In this document: piece after piece, positions 20,988-31,280 of the stretch
How positions within the stretch are numbered: the first letter of the stretch is position 1
How the letters are laid out: each line of letters starts with the position of its first letter
DNA from: Helichrysum umbraculigerum
Taxonomy: Eukaryota; Streptophyta; Magnoliopsida; Asterales; Asteraceae
Direction: 5' to 3'
DNA length: 64,000 nt
Assembly: GCA_949592205.1 (NCBI GenBank)
Contig: CATIUR010000003.1
Coordinates: forward strand, 79,264,501 to 79,328,500
Made by a program: the position numbers and the translations under genes
Notes under the pieces: model-generated
Seen by the model: only the letters and a program-made list of their open reading frames with translations
Databases searched by the model: none
What the model was told of the DNA's origin: nothing

Positions 20988-21176
20988 ATGGGTGATTCTG
21001 TTAAAAAAAAGTTACCCATATTAACCAATCAATTGCTTCAATTTCATTCACTTTTCAATAAACCAATTGAATTTCTAAATTATTTTAAAAAATATTATTC
21101 ACCCGTAAAAAAAATTATGAAAAATAAAATAAAATATATATTCAAACCCATTAAAAGTTGGGGATATCATCTGTAA
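20988..21176 (+). CDS. Candidate small gene, 62 aa, Lys-rich peptide
   Basis: Starts MGDSVKKKLP with G at +4. It is preceded by a TATA-like box about 180 nt upstream and a leader-like CT-rich stretch. The product is basic and aromatic, with PIEFLNYFKKYYSPVKKI and a C-terminal KSWGYHL. No signal peptide or known domain is recognised. A frame of this length can occur by chance in AT-rich DNA; the promoter-like context is the only extra support. It could also be a first exon. Confidence 0.3.
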   Translation: MGDSVKKKLPILTNQLLQFHSLFNKPIEFLNYFKKYYSPVKKIMKNKIKYIFKPIKSWGYHL

Positions 21177-21675
21177 ATGTTGACATTACAATTCAATTGT
21201 AATGTTGAACAATCATAAAACAAATATTATACATTTTTGATCTTTCAACTTTTTTATATTTACATGAATAACCCCTACATTAACACTAACAATACAGTTC
21301 AAATCGTACGGTTCAACATTACGGATTATTTTCCCTTAAAAGTTTAAGTAATTTGCTCATTTGAGTTTGTACCATTTGATACCGTTACCATTTCTTGTAT
21401 GGAAACATGAACGTATCAAGTAGGGTCAATCTAGTCAAGTTCAAGGATATAGATTTCATCAACCCATCGATTAAAAGTAAATTTTGACATTAATATTGGA
21501 GTTAGTGTCTTGGGATGCATCCAAAACCACTAATGTAATTATGCATTTAAACAGTAACATAAAATCAAGATCAAACAAATAAAACGAAACAATAAATACT
21601 TTGTTTAAATAGATAACATGTACAACTGTATTTTTATGTAAAAGTCCACGGTTAATGCATTTAAAAGTCAATTAA

Positions 21676-22681
21676 GGGGGCGTTTGGTTCGAGTATTTGA
21701 AATCCCGAGGGATTTGAAATCCTAGGATTCGAAATCCTATCATGAGTTTGGTTGATGGTTTTGGTTCAAAGGTTTTTCCGAGGGTTTCTTTGCTTATAAG
21801 AACAATTACTAACATACTCAGTTGGCCATTGATCTGGATAAAAATAAAGATGACATTATTTATTTTTGACCCAAATTTGAAATGATCCTAACTTGAGTTT
21901 ACCACTATCGTTCTAAAATCTAAACCCAACGTATATTTTGCTGTCATTGTTCTTCAATGCAACCCATTCATAGACCACTCTTCCTATCCTTGTTAACCCA
22001 TTTTGACTTCATAATAGATAGATGACCATTCACTGGATCCTTACAACCCACTAATTAGCACTTCAAAAAGCAAATCGTAAAATCAAACAACAATCACGAA
22101 TCTTTTAATTATACTATTATGACTCGAAACCCTAGACCCTAGTACAAGCAAAAATCTCTAATTGACGAAATTGAAGTAATATATATGATGCAATAGAAAA
22201 CCTAAAGCATATTTGATGGAAAAATTGCAGAAGAAATCTGCAGAAAGGGAAAATAGGAGTTCGAAATTGCAAAGAATAATATATGTGTATCGACTTCAAT
22301 TTTTGAGATGAAAAATCAAAAAGTCAGTAGAATTGTTACTCACCCTAGAAATGGAAGAAGCATCACACGAAATGAAGATTAAAGAGAAGTGAATTTGAAG
22401 ATGAGAAGAGCTATAGAGAGAGGGGAAAATATGAGACAGTGATTTAGCAGATGAGAAATATGAGAGTGAAAGGGGTACTTTTGTCCATTTTGAGAAATTA
22501 AAAATCCCGTGTGGTGTGGTATTCCAAATCCTCCCCAGAGCCCAAGGATTCTAGAATCCTTAATTCATGGGATTTTTATTTCCATGTGCATTTGAAAAGC
22601 TTGAACCAAACATAGTATTTTGTGGAATTTGAAATGCAAATCCCTTGAAATCCCACCAAATCCCACGAACCAAACGCACCC
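21676..22681. mobile_element. PIF/Harbinger-type non-autonomous element
   Basis: The terminal inverted repeats are GGGGGCGTTTGGTTCG on the left and the complement of CGAACCAAACGCACCC on the right (15 of 16 match). Direct duplications of TAA flank the element (21673-21675, 22682-22684). The length is 1006 bp, with no transposase frame. A three-base TWA duplication and G-rich ends are typical of Harbinger/Tourist elements. Subterminal GGATTTGAAATCC-type motifs occur at both ends. Confidence 0.82.
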
Positions 22682-22692
22682 TAAGGACCAGA

Positions 22693-22930
22693 GGAGAATG
22701 CCTCAAATGAGGAGCATGAGGAGCAGGCCAAATTTACTGCATTTTAAGAACAAATTTGAAGGTTTAAAATGCAGTGTCGCTAAAATGCAGTAAAATTTTA
22801 TAAGTGTAAAATGCAGTATTTGTTAAAATGTAGTACTCCGTTGGTAAAATGCAGTGAATCTGAGCGAAATTTTGCCCTAAAATGCAGTGAATTAGGTCTG
22901 CTCCTCGTACTCCTCATTTGAGGCTTTCCC
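22693..22930. mobile_element. Small foldback MITE with AAATGCAGT repeats
   Basis: Inverted ends share GCCTCAAATGAGGAG followed by a GAGGAGCAG motif on both sides. The interior holds several AAAATGCAGT copies in direct order. It starts 9 bp after the Harbinger-type element. The target duplication could not be fixed. Confidence 0.6.
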
Positions 22931-23004
22931 TTAAAAGTCCACCTTGATTATGCATTTAAAACTCCACGGTTCTATTTACAAAAATAACATGTACAACTGT
23001 ATTT

Positions 23005-24975
23005 TCATGGCATGTGAGGATGCTTAGAACATAAACCTCCGTTATCTTCGACTTCTTCTACAAACTTGTACAAAAACTTCAACTTATTTGACTCCGTTGC
23101 TTTACCAATTGCCTGTCGTTTTGGGATTCTTATTAAACACCGAGCATGCATCCCCTTCCTTACGTCTACGACTATAGGTTCAGCACTGAAAACTTCCATC
23201 AATTGCTCCTTCAAATACATTATATCTATTTCATTCTCAAATCCCTCTAGTTTCACTACTTTGAGCTTTCGCAGTCGCCCCTTTTGTATCTTGATGAAGC
23301 TCTGATGGTCACCAGTACGAGGCTTCGAGTAGCTTTGAGGGTCAATCTACACATTAATAGTACCATGTCAAAAACCTTGTAAGAAAAAAATAGGGTTGTC
23401 TTTTTTAACTATTTGGTCACAGATTGATAAAACTATATTGAATTTGTTAATAAACTAACGAGTCGATGAGATCGTCCACAAATAAACTGACTTTTAATAT
23501 AAACATATACCAAGTAACATATCCGAACTTGTTGAGATTAACCGAATTAAGTTCGATGTCTTAGTTAAGACAAGTTAATTAAATTTTGAAATTAAAAAGG
23601 GTTAACTAGGTACTAGGAAACTACTGCAGAGTTATAAAAACTCAATTAATATAAGTTAAAAGCATATAGTGCACTTTGTATTTTAGGCACCAATGTAGAT
23701 AAATAGAGAGTAGTCTGTAGTCATACAAACATCAAATTAAAGACAATTCTACCAATTGTTTAGTGCATAAAGGGAACTTACAGTTATGAACAACCTCTTA
23801 AGAGAAGGGCAAAACTTCAAGAAACATAATAACAGATTGATGTTATCATCTTCCATACAATTATCAATCCACCACAAGTCTTCAAGTTTGCTAAATCGAA
23901 AATGTTGCTCATTTTGCTTCGAAAGTAACAATGGTTCAAAAGCTTCCTACAACAAACAAGAAACATACAATATATATTTACATGATTCCAACAAATAGCT
24001 CTAAATTTAAGGAAAACTTAGTTACCTTATACACCCATCCATTAAGTGTAAGCACTTTGACGTCTCGAATCGCTCTCAAGAGTGGATTATATAGCTCATG
24101 TTTCATATGGTTGAACCCTGGACCTTCAAAGTCCAATTTCACATCTTCCAAGTACATTACATTTTTTAACGAAAACCAACATAACAAACCGCGATATTGA
24201 AGAGTTTTAAGCTCCAATGCCTCTAAATACACCGACTTAAGATGAACACAATTTAAAATGCTTATGTTCATCAACTTAGCAAGACCATCAATTCTCAAAG
24301 ACCTCAATCCATCACACTTCTCAATGATTAATGTCTCAACATACCGAAACTTGTTGATCAAAGAAGAAATCAATTCACAACTTAAATATTTAACTGAAGT
24401 TAACTTAAGGGTCTTGACCGAAAATGGATATGGAGAAGAATGTGCGAAATCCATGGTGTTCAACACAATCTCCAACCCAAACTGCCTTGGAAATTCTTGC
24501 TTTCCTTTTGAAAAATCAAGATTCAGTTTCTTGTTCAATCCGATTGATGCGGTAACAATCAACTTTTCATTGAAATGGTATTCGAGTTTTCTTGGCATTT
24601 TTAGAGGATTATTTTCATCAAAATCGACAAGAAACTCACTGATTGCACATTCAAAATCTTGAATACTGAGTGTTGTTCCTCCATGTTTGATACAAGGTCT
24701 GTACCATAAACCTGTTAATATAGCTACAGCTTTCGATCCAGAATCCAAAGGGTAAATTGACAGAATTTGTGTTAGAATTTCATCTGGTAATTTGCTTATA
24801 TAATCTTCATCACTATCTGGCCTGTAGATTATTATTCCTTGTTTTATTTAATTTGTAACAAAATAGAAAGAACACAAAAAGCTAAATCATCACATATTCA
24901 CAATCATATAACAAGAGAAACTTACTTTGAGATATCATCAGTGACACTTTTTGATTGTTGCTGTTCATGATCCAT
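23005..24975 (-). CDS. F-box/FBD-LRR protein, four exons, about 450 aa
   Basis: Exons on the minus strand: 24975-24926 (MDHEQQQSK), 24821-24026, 23946-23782 and 23346-23005. Donors are AAA|GTAAGT, AAG|GTAACT and ACT|GTAAGT; acceptors are CTACAG, TTGTAG and GTGTAG. All junctions keep frame: 1353 nt, 450 codons plus stop. The F-box (DYISKLPDEILTQILSIYPLDSGSKAV, residues about 23-48) would bind SKP1 of an SCF ubiquitin ligase. LRR-like repeats follow (residues about 100-270), then LEDLWWIDNCMEDD and an FBD segment (KVVKLEGF, residues about 365-430) ending SKHPHMP. The target is unknown; such genes form large, fast-evolving plant families. It is the only member of the local group that reads without breaks. 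Confidence 0.82.
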
Positions 24976-26940
24976 ATACTGAGTTGGGAATTAAATTAGA
25001 AATATTATAAGACTTGGTTGTGAGGTCAACGACAAAAGGTATTCGTGGGTTTTGTTTTTAAAAACGCCTTAAATATACACAAGTACATAACACTCTTTTC
25101 TTGTAAATTTCAGAAATGTTTTATGGATGTTTACCAAAAGAAATTTCAATGAAGTTTCAAAGAAGCAGTCATAGGTACGTTTTAGATTCCTGTAGACATA
25201 TTTTCATATTATTTTAGTCTGATTATTGTCGAATTTAACATATTTGACCTTATGCTATGTTTTGTATATATGTTCCTTTTTACATAGGAGTTACAATGTG
25301 GATGATCTATATATTAAAGGACCATGGGTTGAGATCTAATACCCAAATCAATGTTTTCCTTCTGTTATTCGTATTTGGTGGTGCACTCTGTTTTCAAGTG
25401 CATTAGGTAGGGAGGTAATCTTTTATAGAAACGAGTATACACGAATCTAAAACATTGATTAAAAGTGATAACTTTTAACAGATACACGATAATCATCACC
25501 ACCACCTTGAATGTCAAAGAATTGATGCAATATTCAAAATTTATTTCGCAAGTACTAATATTGTCAATAATAACTTATGTTATTACTTACTTATTTTCGT
25601 TCTTAATGATAACTGCATCTTTTAAGTTAACGATACTAATTCAATAGGTTACTACAAATAAACGCATAACTGTATTTTATAAACGTTCATGCATCACACG
25701 GGTTCAAAACCTAGTAATATGTATAACACAAACCTTTCCATGTAAATTTCAATTTTGTTAAGGATATATACCAAACGGTTCGTTCAACGAATTAAAGTTT
25801 CCTGGATATTGCCTAGGTGTTCAATTCTTGTAGATAGATGTATCCTCTTATAATTTTCAAATATAACATATTAAACCTGTGGATTAGCGTTTTTAACTGT
25901 GGAAACGGGTTAATAGATGAATAAATTACTCTAGTTAGTTTATGTAAACTATTTGAGTAAGTTATTTGACTATTAATTTATTGGATTGAATTACTAAACT
26001 TGCGGAATCATGATATATAGGATTCATAAATTTACAAAGGTTATACACGTAGGTCAATCAGTTTATCGGTTACTGGTTTGACTCTTGTATGATCGATTTG
26101 ATTTTTTTGAACAAATAAACCTCAAACAAGTTGCATTAGTTATAGAATTGAGTAAATCTATAAGTTATTATTGTATTATACGAAAATGTTCTCCCAATGT
26201 AATGTAGTTGTTTTTTGTTTATTTATTAAAACAAATAAATCAACTAAATAAAACATGTGTAGTCTCAAATAGAACGTAAAATCCTTTTCCTTTTAAATTT
26301 TAATACTTGCTAGTTTTTAGAGCCCAATGGAGTCATTGACTCATTGTAGTCTCAAACACAAGCCAACTTTATTACACTTATCAGCCCAATGATTTCTCCG
26401 GTCTTTAATGTTAGAAGCCCACCAGCCCAATTGTCTAAAGAGAAAGAAAAAGTAAACATTGCATATTTCAAGTCAAATAATTAAAAAACATATTTATGGA
26501 TCGACAATTCGACGTAGAAAGCTCATATTAAAGCTGGTTGGATATGCTTTGTTTGATGTCAAAAGTATGGTTCAATTTATACTTTGAGTAACCACGATAG
26601 CAAAATCACATATAACAATGTTTCCATCAAAAAGGACAATTTCATACATGTCTCTTGAAAATTTGAAAATTACATATATAGGGTAAGGTTCAAATGAGAC
26701 TAAAAATTTGTGTGAGAATAGAGGAACCAATGATATGGTGATATGTGTACAAAGAGAATACAAAACCCATTTACCCCTTAAGTTAAATATCTCACAAACG
26801 ACAAATCGAAAAATTATGAAAAGTGCACCATTAGATTCAGCGTTTGATCCTCTTCGATTTGCCGTCCATTAAGGCATACTTTCGACGAGTTTTTTTTTTC
26901 ATTATTTTTAATGGGTTTCACATTACTAACACGTGTGTTA
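24976..26940. other. Intergenic, AT-rich, with one Helitron-like end
   Basis: No gene could be supported. A sequence ending CACGGGTTCAAAACCTAG|T at 25697-25714 resembles a plant Helitron 3' end, although the preceding hairpin is weak. The rest holds short frames only. Confidence 0.4.
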
Positions 26941-26947
26941 CAGTGTT

Positions 26948-27075
26948 GCGTTTAGGGTTTAGGGGTTAGGGTTTAGGGTTGGGAGTCCCAACCCTAAACC
27001 CTAACCCCTAAACCCCAAACCCTAAACGCTTTATAAAACTCTAAACCCTAAATCATACTAAACCTTAACCCTAAA
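26948..27075. repeat. Interstitial telomere-like repeat in inverted arrangement
   Basis: About five TTTAGGG-type units run into TTGGGAGTCCCAA and then back as CCCTAAA units, making an 80-bp near-perfect palindrome (26948-27028, centre about 26987). Degenerate CCCTAAA units continue to about 27075. Confidence 0.85.
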
Positions 27076-27079
27076 CCCT

Positions 27080-28270
27080 GCTAAAGAGTTTTAATTGAAC
27101 TCTTCTCTACATATATATTCAAAATATGTTTTAGAGGCATTGTACATCATGCACCAAAAACTTGTATTTTGGATATAGATGTAATTTTCAAGTTTTATAG
27201 ATATATAGTAGTGGGCTACTAAACCATGTTTAGGTCAAATGACAAGATAATTGCATTATCATTTAAACAATAATGTGAATGTGAATTGATACAATTAAGT
27301 TGATTTGGTTACACATTTTTTTGTTTCAATCCTCATTAAAGAGTTTTAATAAAATTTGCCAAACATAAACAGACAAAAAGTTAGTTATCATCTTTCTAAC
27401 AACGTTGATCAAACATGAACATGAAAACGAATTCACGATAATCGTGTATCCACGTTGAAAGCCCAATGGAGGAACTGCTTGAAAGATCCGCCGACATCTT
27501 TGATTTTGGATGTTTGCTGTCGAAACAATCTCAACATGTGATGTAGAAAACACTTTACCCGCCGTTTGAAGGAAAGAAATGTAATTCTTATGGCCGGTTC
27601 CAATGAAAGTGGCGTTTGACATGAACTACACATACTAAATCCACATGGCGTTGATAAATATAATCATCAATCTAATTATGGATTGAGAGTTTGAATATAT
27701 GTCTACAAGTATTAGTATAATTGACATGATTTTGATCACCAATTAGTTTATTACAATTAGTCTATATCATTCTAATTATGGTAACGATTCCTAATACTAA
27801 TACCAGTAGGCAATGAACATATCCCTTAAAGACTATAATTAACAAGACATTTGCATTATCATTACGTCATCTAATCGTAATCATCCCATCCTTATGATAT
27901 CCGATATACCTTTTAACGACTATTGTCCGTTCAGAATCATTCGACTTGCCAATGAGAACTACAATTATCTGTAGCTAGTACGACTATGTTTACCAAACCC
28001 AATTATAATCTTGTCTACCATTTTTTATGCTCAAAACCGGTTGCATAATTAGTTCTGAAGCTGTAAATAATGGAGCAGGGGGCAGGGTGTTTAAATTGAA
28101 TGTACACTTATTAGATTAAGCTTAAATGGGCTTTTTAGTAAGTTGCACCTCCCTTACATCACGCAATATTTTTCACTTCCAAGTAAAACTATATAGTCAA
28201 AAAATGTTTTCCTCACATGTCTTTCGCTTTACACTTTTTTTCAAGGCATGTAATTTGAGAATTGTTATTA
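27080..28270. other. Intergenic stretch without supported gene
   Basis: A 98-codon minus frame (27622-27326) overlaps a 66-codon one in another frame. Neither has recognisable motifs or splice context. Nothing else is seen. Confidence 0.4.
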
Positions 28271-28274
28271 ACAA

Positions 28275-28293
28275 CTAGCACAATACCCGCGCA
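28275..28293 (-). mobile_element. Helitron-like 3' terminus (minus strand)
   Basis: On the minus strand a short GC hairpin (CCGC/GCGG around GCAATGC) is followed by GGGTATTGTGCTAG|T, the hairpin-plus-CTRR ending of plant Helitrons. The 5' end is not identified. Confidence 0.5.
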
Positions 28294-28357
28294 ATGCAGC
28301 GGTGAAAATGGCAACGGTGAATGGAGGAGCGAGCAAATGTTTTAAAATAAAAACATA

Positions 28358-28400
28358 TTGTATTCCGTCCGTCCCATTTAAAATGTCGACATTACTATTT
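28358..28400. mobile_element. Stowaway-like (Tc1/mariner) MITE end, partial
   Basis: CCGTCCGTCCCATTTAAAATGTCGACATT is close to the plant Stowaway/mariner terminal consensus CTCCGTCCC. It is followed by a roughly 75-bp imperfect direct repeat (28432-28570, GTTAGTGGAGAATAA). The opposite end was not found. Confidence 0.5.
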
Positions 28401-28636
28401 TGGGTGAAAAATGTAAATTTAATATTTGATGGATGAAAGTGTAGTTAGTGGAGAATAAGTAGTAATTAAAAATAATAGATAATGGGATAGGGTATTAATG
28501 AAAGTTTAGTTAGTGGAGAATAAATAGTAAAAGATAATAGAGAATGGGATAGGGGCATTTTAGGAAGATTGAATATTTTAAGTAGTGTTGAAATTGAAAT
28601 GTGGAGATGTTTTATATATGATATAGATATAGATAA

Positions 28637-28938
28637 GGTTAATAGGCGCAAAAGTAACAAACTATAATCTGATATTCATTGTATGTAGCGAACTACTCGG
28701 GTTTCCATTGTATGTAACGAACTTATAATTTATTTACATTGTACGTATTTTGGTCAGATTAACAGTTCTAAGGGACGCCACGTTTTGGCTTATATAATCA
28801 ATACGTGAAAAAAGTACCATAAATTACATACGATGTAAGGAAAATACAAGTTCGTTACATACAATGGAGGCCCGAGTAGTTCGCTACATACAACGAATAT
28901 CAGACTATAGTTTGTTACATTTGCGCGCACTCTTAACA
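28637..28938. mobile_element. Foldback MITE, about 300 bp
   Basis: Long inverted arms: the left begins GGCGCAAAAGTAACAAAC and contains ATTGTATGTAGCGAACTACT; the right arm is its complement with few changes. The loop is about 110 bp. No coding capacity. Target duplication not resolved. Confidence 0.75.
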
Positions 28939-29247
28939 ATAACTTATTTGCCCCTTCTTTGCAGAGGTTGTTATAAATCAGTGTTTAAATTAGGTTTAAT
29001 CTATATTATCATTTTAATATATATTCTCATTCGTGAATTGACACTTAAGAAGTAAGAAAAAACAATGAGTAGTTGTGCAAATGCAAATTGATTTAAGAAT
29101 ACAAAAGGAGGGGGGAAAGGTTGAATTCCATATAATCTATGGTTTTATAATGGGACAAAAGTTGAAGTAAAAAATAAGAATAAAAAAAAATACTCTTGAA
29201 AATATGATGAAATTTGAAGAGATCTCAATTTACATATTTACTCATAA

Positions 29248-29540
29248 GGGTTTATTGTTTGGTTATGTATCGAACTTTACACCTTTTACTATCGTATGTA
29301 TCAAACTTTAAAACCTCCTATTGTATGTATTCAAGTTTAAAACTGTCTATTGTATGTTTTTTGCCTTATTTTGGCTACATAAATTGAAGTGTTTTTTGTA
29401 AGTTCAACACATACGATAGTAAGTTAAATGTATACAACAGACGGTTTTAAAACTTGAATACATACAATAGGAGGTTTTAAAGTTTGATACATACAATAGT
29501 AAAATGTGTAAAATTCGATACATAACCAAAATATAAACCC
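29248..29540. mobile_element. Mutator-like foldback MITE with 9-bp target duplication
   Basis: Inverted ends GGGTTTAT..GGTTATGTATCGAA with long arms holding repeated ATTGTATGTATT motifs. It is flanked by the direct duplication TACTCATAA (29239-29247 and 29541-29549). A 9-bp duplication is the Mutator-superfamily signature. No transposase. Confidence 0.8.
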
Positions 29541-30147
29541 TACTCATAATATCATTCTCCCTTATAATTAGTTTACCCCTTTTCTTTTATACCTTAGGCA
29601 TTTAAAAATCGCAAATGACGTAAATACCTCTATTTAAACCCAAAATAACAAAACTACCCATATCTAATTTTGAAAAATACCTATAACATTCAAAATAAAT
29701 GTTTATATATTAAATGAAATGTCAAATGCAATTTTTGAAATAACTCATTGTATCAAATAGTTTCCCTACTTACACGAGAAAGATAATATGAGCAATACCC
29801 TGCTTAGTTTTTATATCTTTTATTTATTTTTTTAGTTTTAACGTGTCTAAGTTAGTTTTACTATATATTTAAATTTTTTTACACGTTAAAGAATAAGATA
29901 TTTCTCTGGATATCTTATTGGAATATTATAAAATTCGAAAGTGAATTATCATAAAACAACAAATGTAACTCATCTTCTCAACTCTTACTTTGTTCAAATA
30001 GTTAGATAAGAACATAAATCTTTATTTTTTCTTTCTAATTTTTTACCAAAATAATGACCAAATTAACAATAAATTAAAACATATTATTCACATCAACTAT
30101 GTAATGCTTAATTACAGTAGTTCTTGATCGATTTTAATAATTTGCTC

Positions 30148-30172
30148 CCCCGCATAGCGCGGGTTTTGCTAG
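30148..30172 (+). mobile_element. Helitron-like 3' terminus (plus strand)
   Basis: CCCCGCATAGCGCGGG hairpin, then TTTTGCTAG|T at 30163-30172. This matches the hairpin and CTRR end of plant Helitrons. It could belong with the opposite-facing end at 28275, but two 3' ends cannot bound one Helitron. From 30174 to 31275 only AT-rich DNA is seen. Confidence 0.55.
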
Positions 30173-31280
30173 TCTTGATAACACTTTTTAAATATCATGA
30201 AATATTGGATTGCTAATTAGCAAACTGATACTACGATATTATTACTTTTCAATGAAACATCAATTAATTTCGTTTATATTAATGCATATAATAAATATAA
30301 TAATACAAATTTCATTATACTGGTGTGTTTACCAAAATTAGCTTATAGTTGAAGCTAGATAGACGTTTGTAACTGAAGTTTTATGTAAAGGTGAAAGTTA
30401 AAGCTTGCAGCATGTAAATAAGTGTTTGACAAATCATTTGAAACACAAAAGTAAAATTCAATTTGGAAAATAATTTAATTAAATTGTATATTTATGTAAT
30501 TACAAGTTCCATTAGCTCTAAATTTATTGAAAAGCTACTCAACTGCATAGCTTATTTTTCAAAATAATAGTAATAATTATAATTATAATAATAATAATAC
30601 GCTATCAATTTTTTATCTATCAAACAATGTTCTACTTGAACTTTTAGAAGAAACATAAACTCAAACTCACGAAAGTTTCATAAGCTCCGTGCCAAATATA
30701 CCCTACTCATGAAACTATCTTGTTATCTTATCTCATCTTATAATATCTTATCTTATTTAATTTTAATTAATATATAAATAGAAAGTGTTAATTATGTAGT
30801 CCAAGTTAATTTCACCCTTTAGATTATTTAGTAAAGTTTAAAGTGAACCATTGATCTTATGTTGAAATATATGCCTAGCTAAATAGTGGAGATGAGGTGA
30901 CAAAAAGACTAAATTACCCCTACTCTTTTAATAAGCAATCAATTAAAATCATGGTAGAAAAATCAACATTAAATGTTCACCAACAATTTAGAAACTTATT
31001 TCGGTCAATTATAACATATTTAAAGAGAGATCAAATGTAAATCATTAATATTAAAATTTACCAAAATTAGATCTACAATTTGACAAAAATTACAAGCAAA
31101 TATATTAATTGGCAATTGTCACGATTTCAAAGTGTTATATCATTTTAGGACACGATTTAACTTTTATGCCAGGTTTTCAAATTAAAAACGGTAATTTTAA
31201 CTTTAACTGAATTTTTTTGACAATTTAAATCCGATCCTTTTATGATTAAATAAGGTAACAACCATGTCGTCTTTGACATC

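Noticed and set aside
26948..27075. Chromosome end
   Set aside because: Only a few telomere-type units in inverted order, with ordinary repeat-rich DNA on both sides.
27326..27633. Overlapping minus frames of 98 and 66 codons as a gene
   Set aside because: No motif, no splice context, and two frames compete over the same bases.
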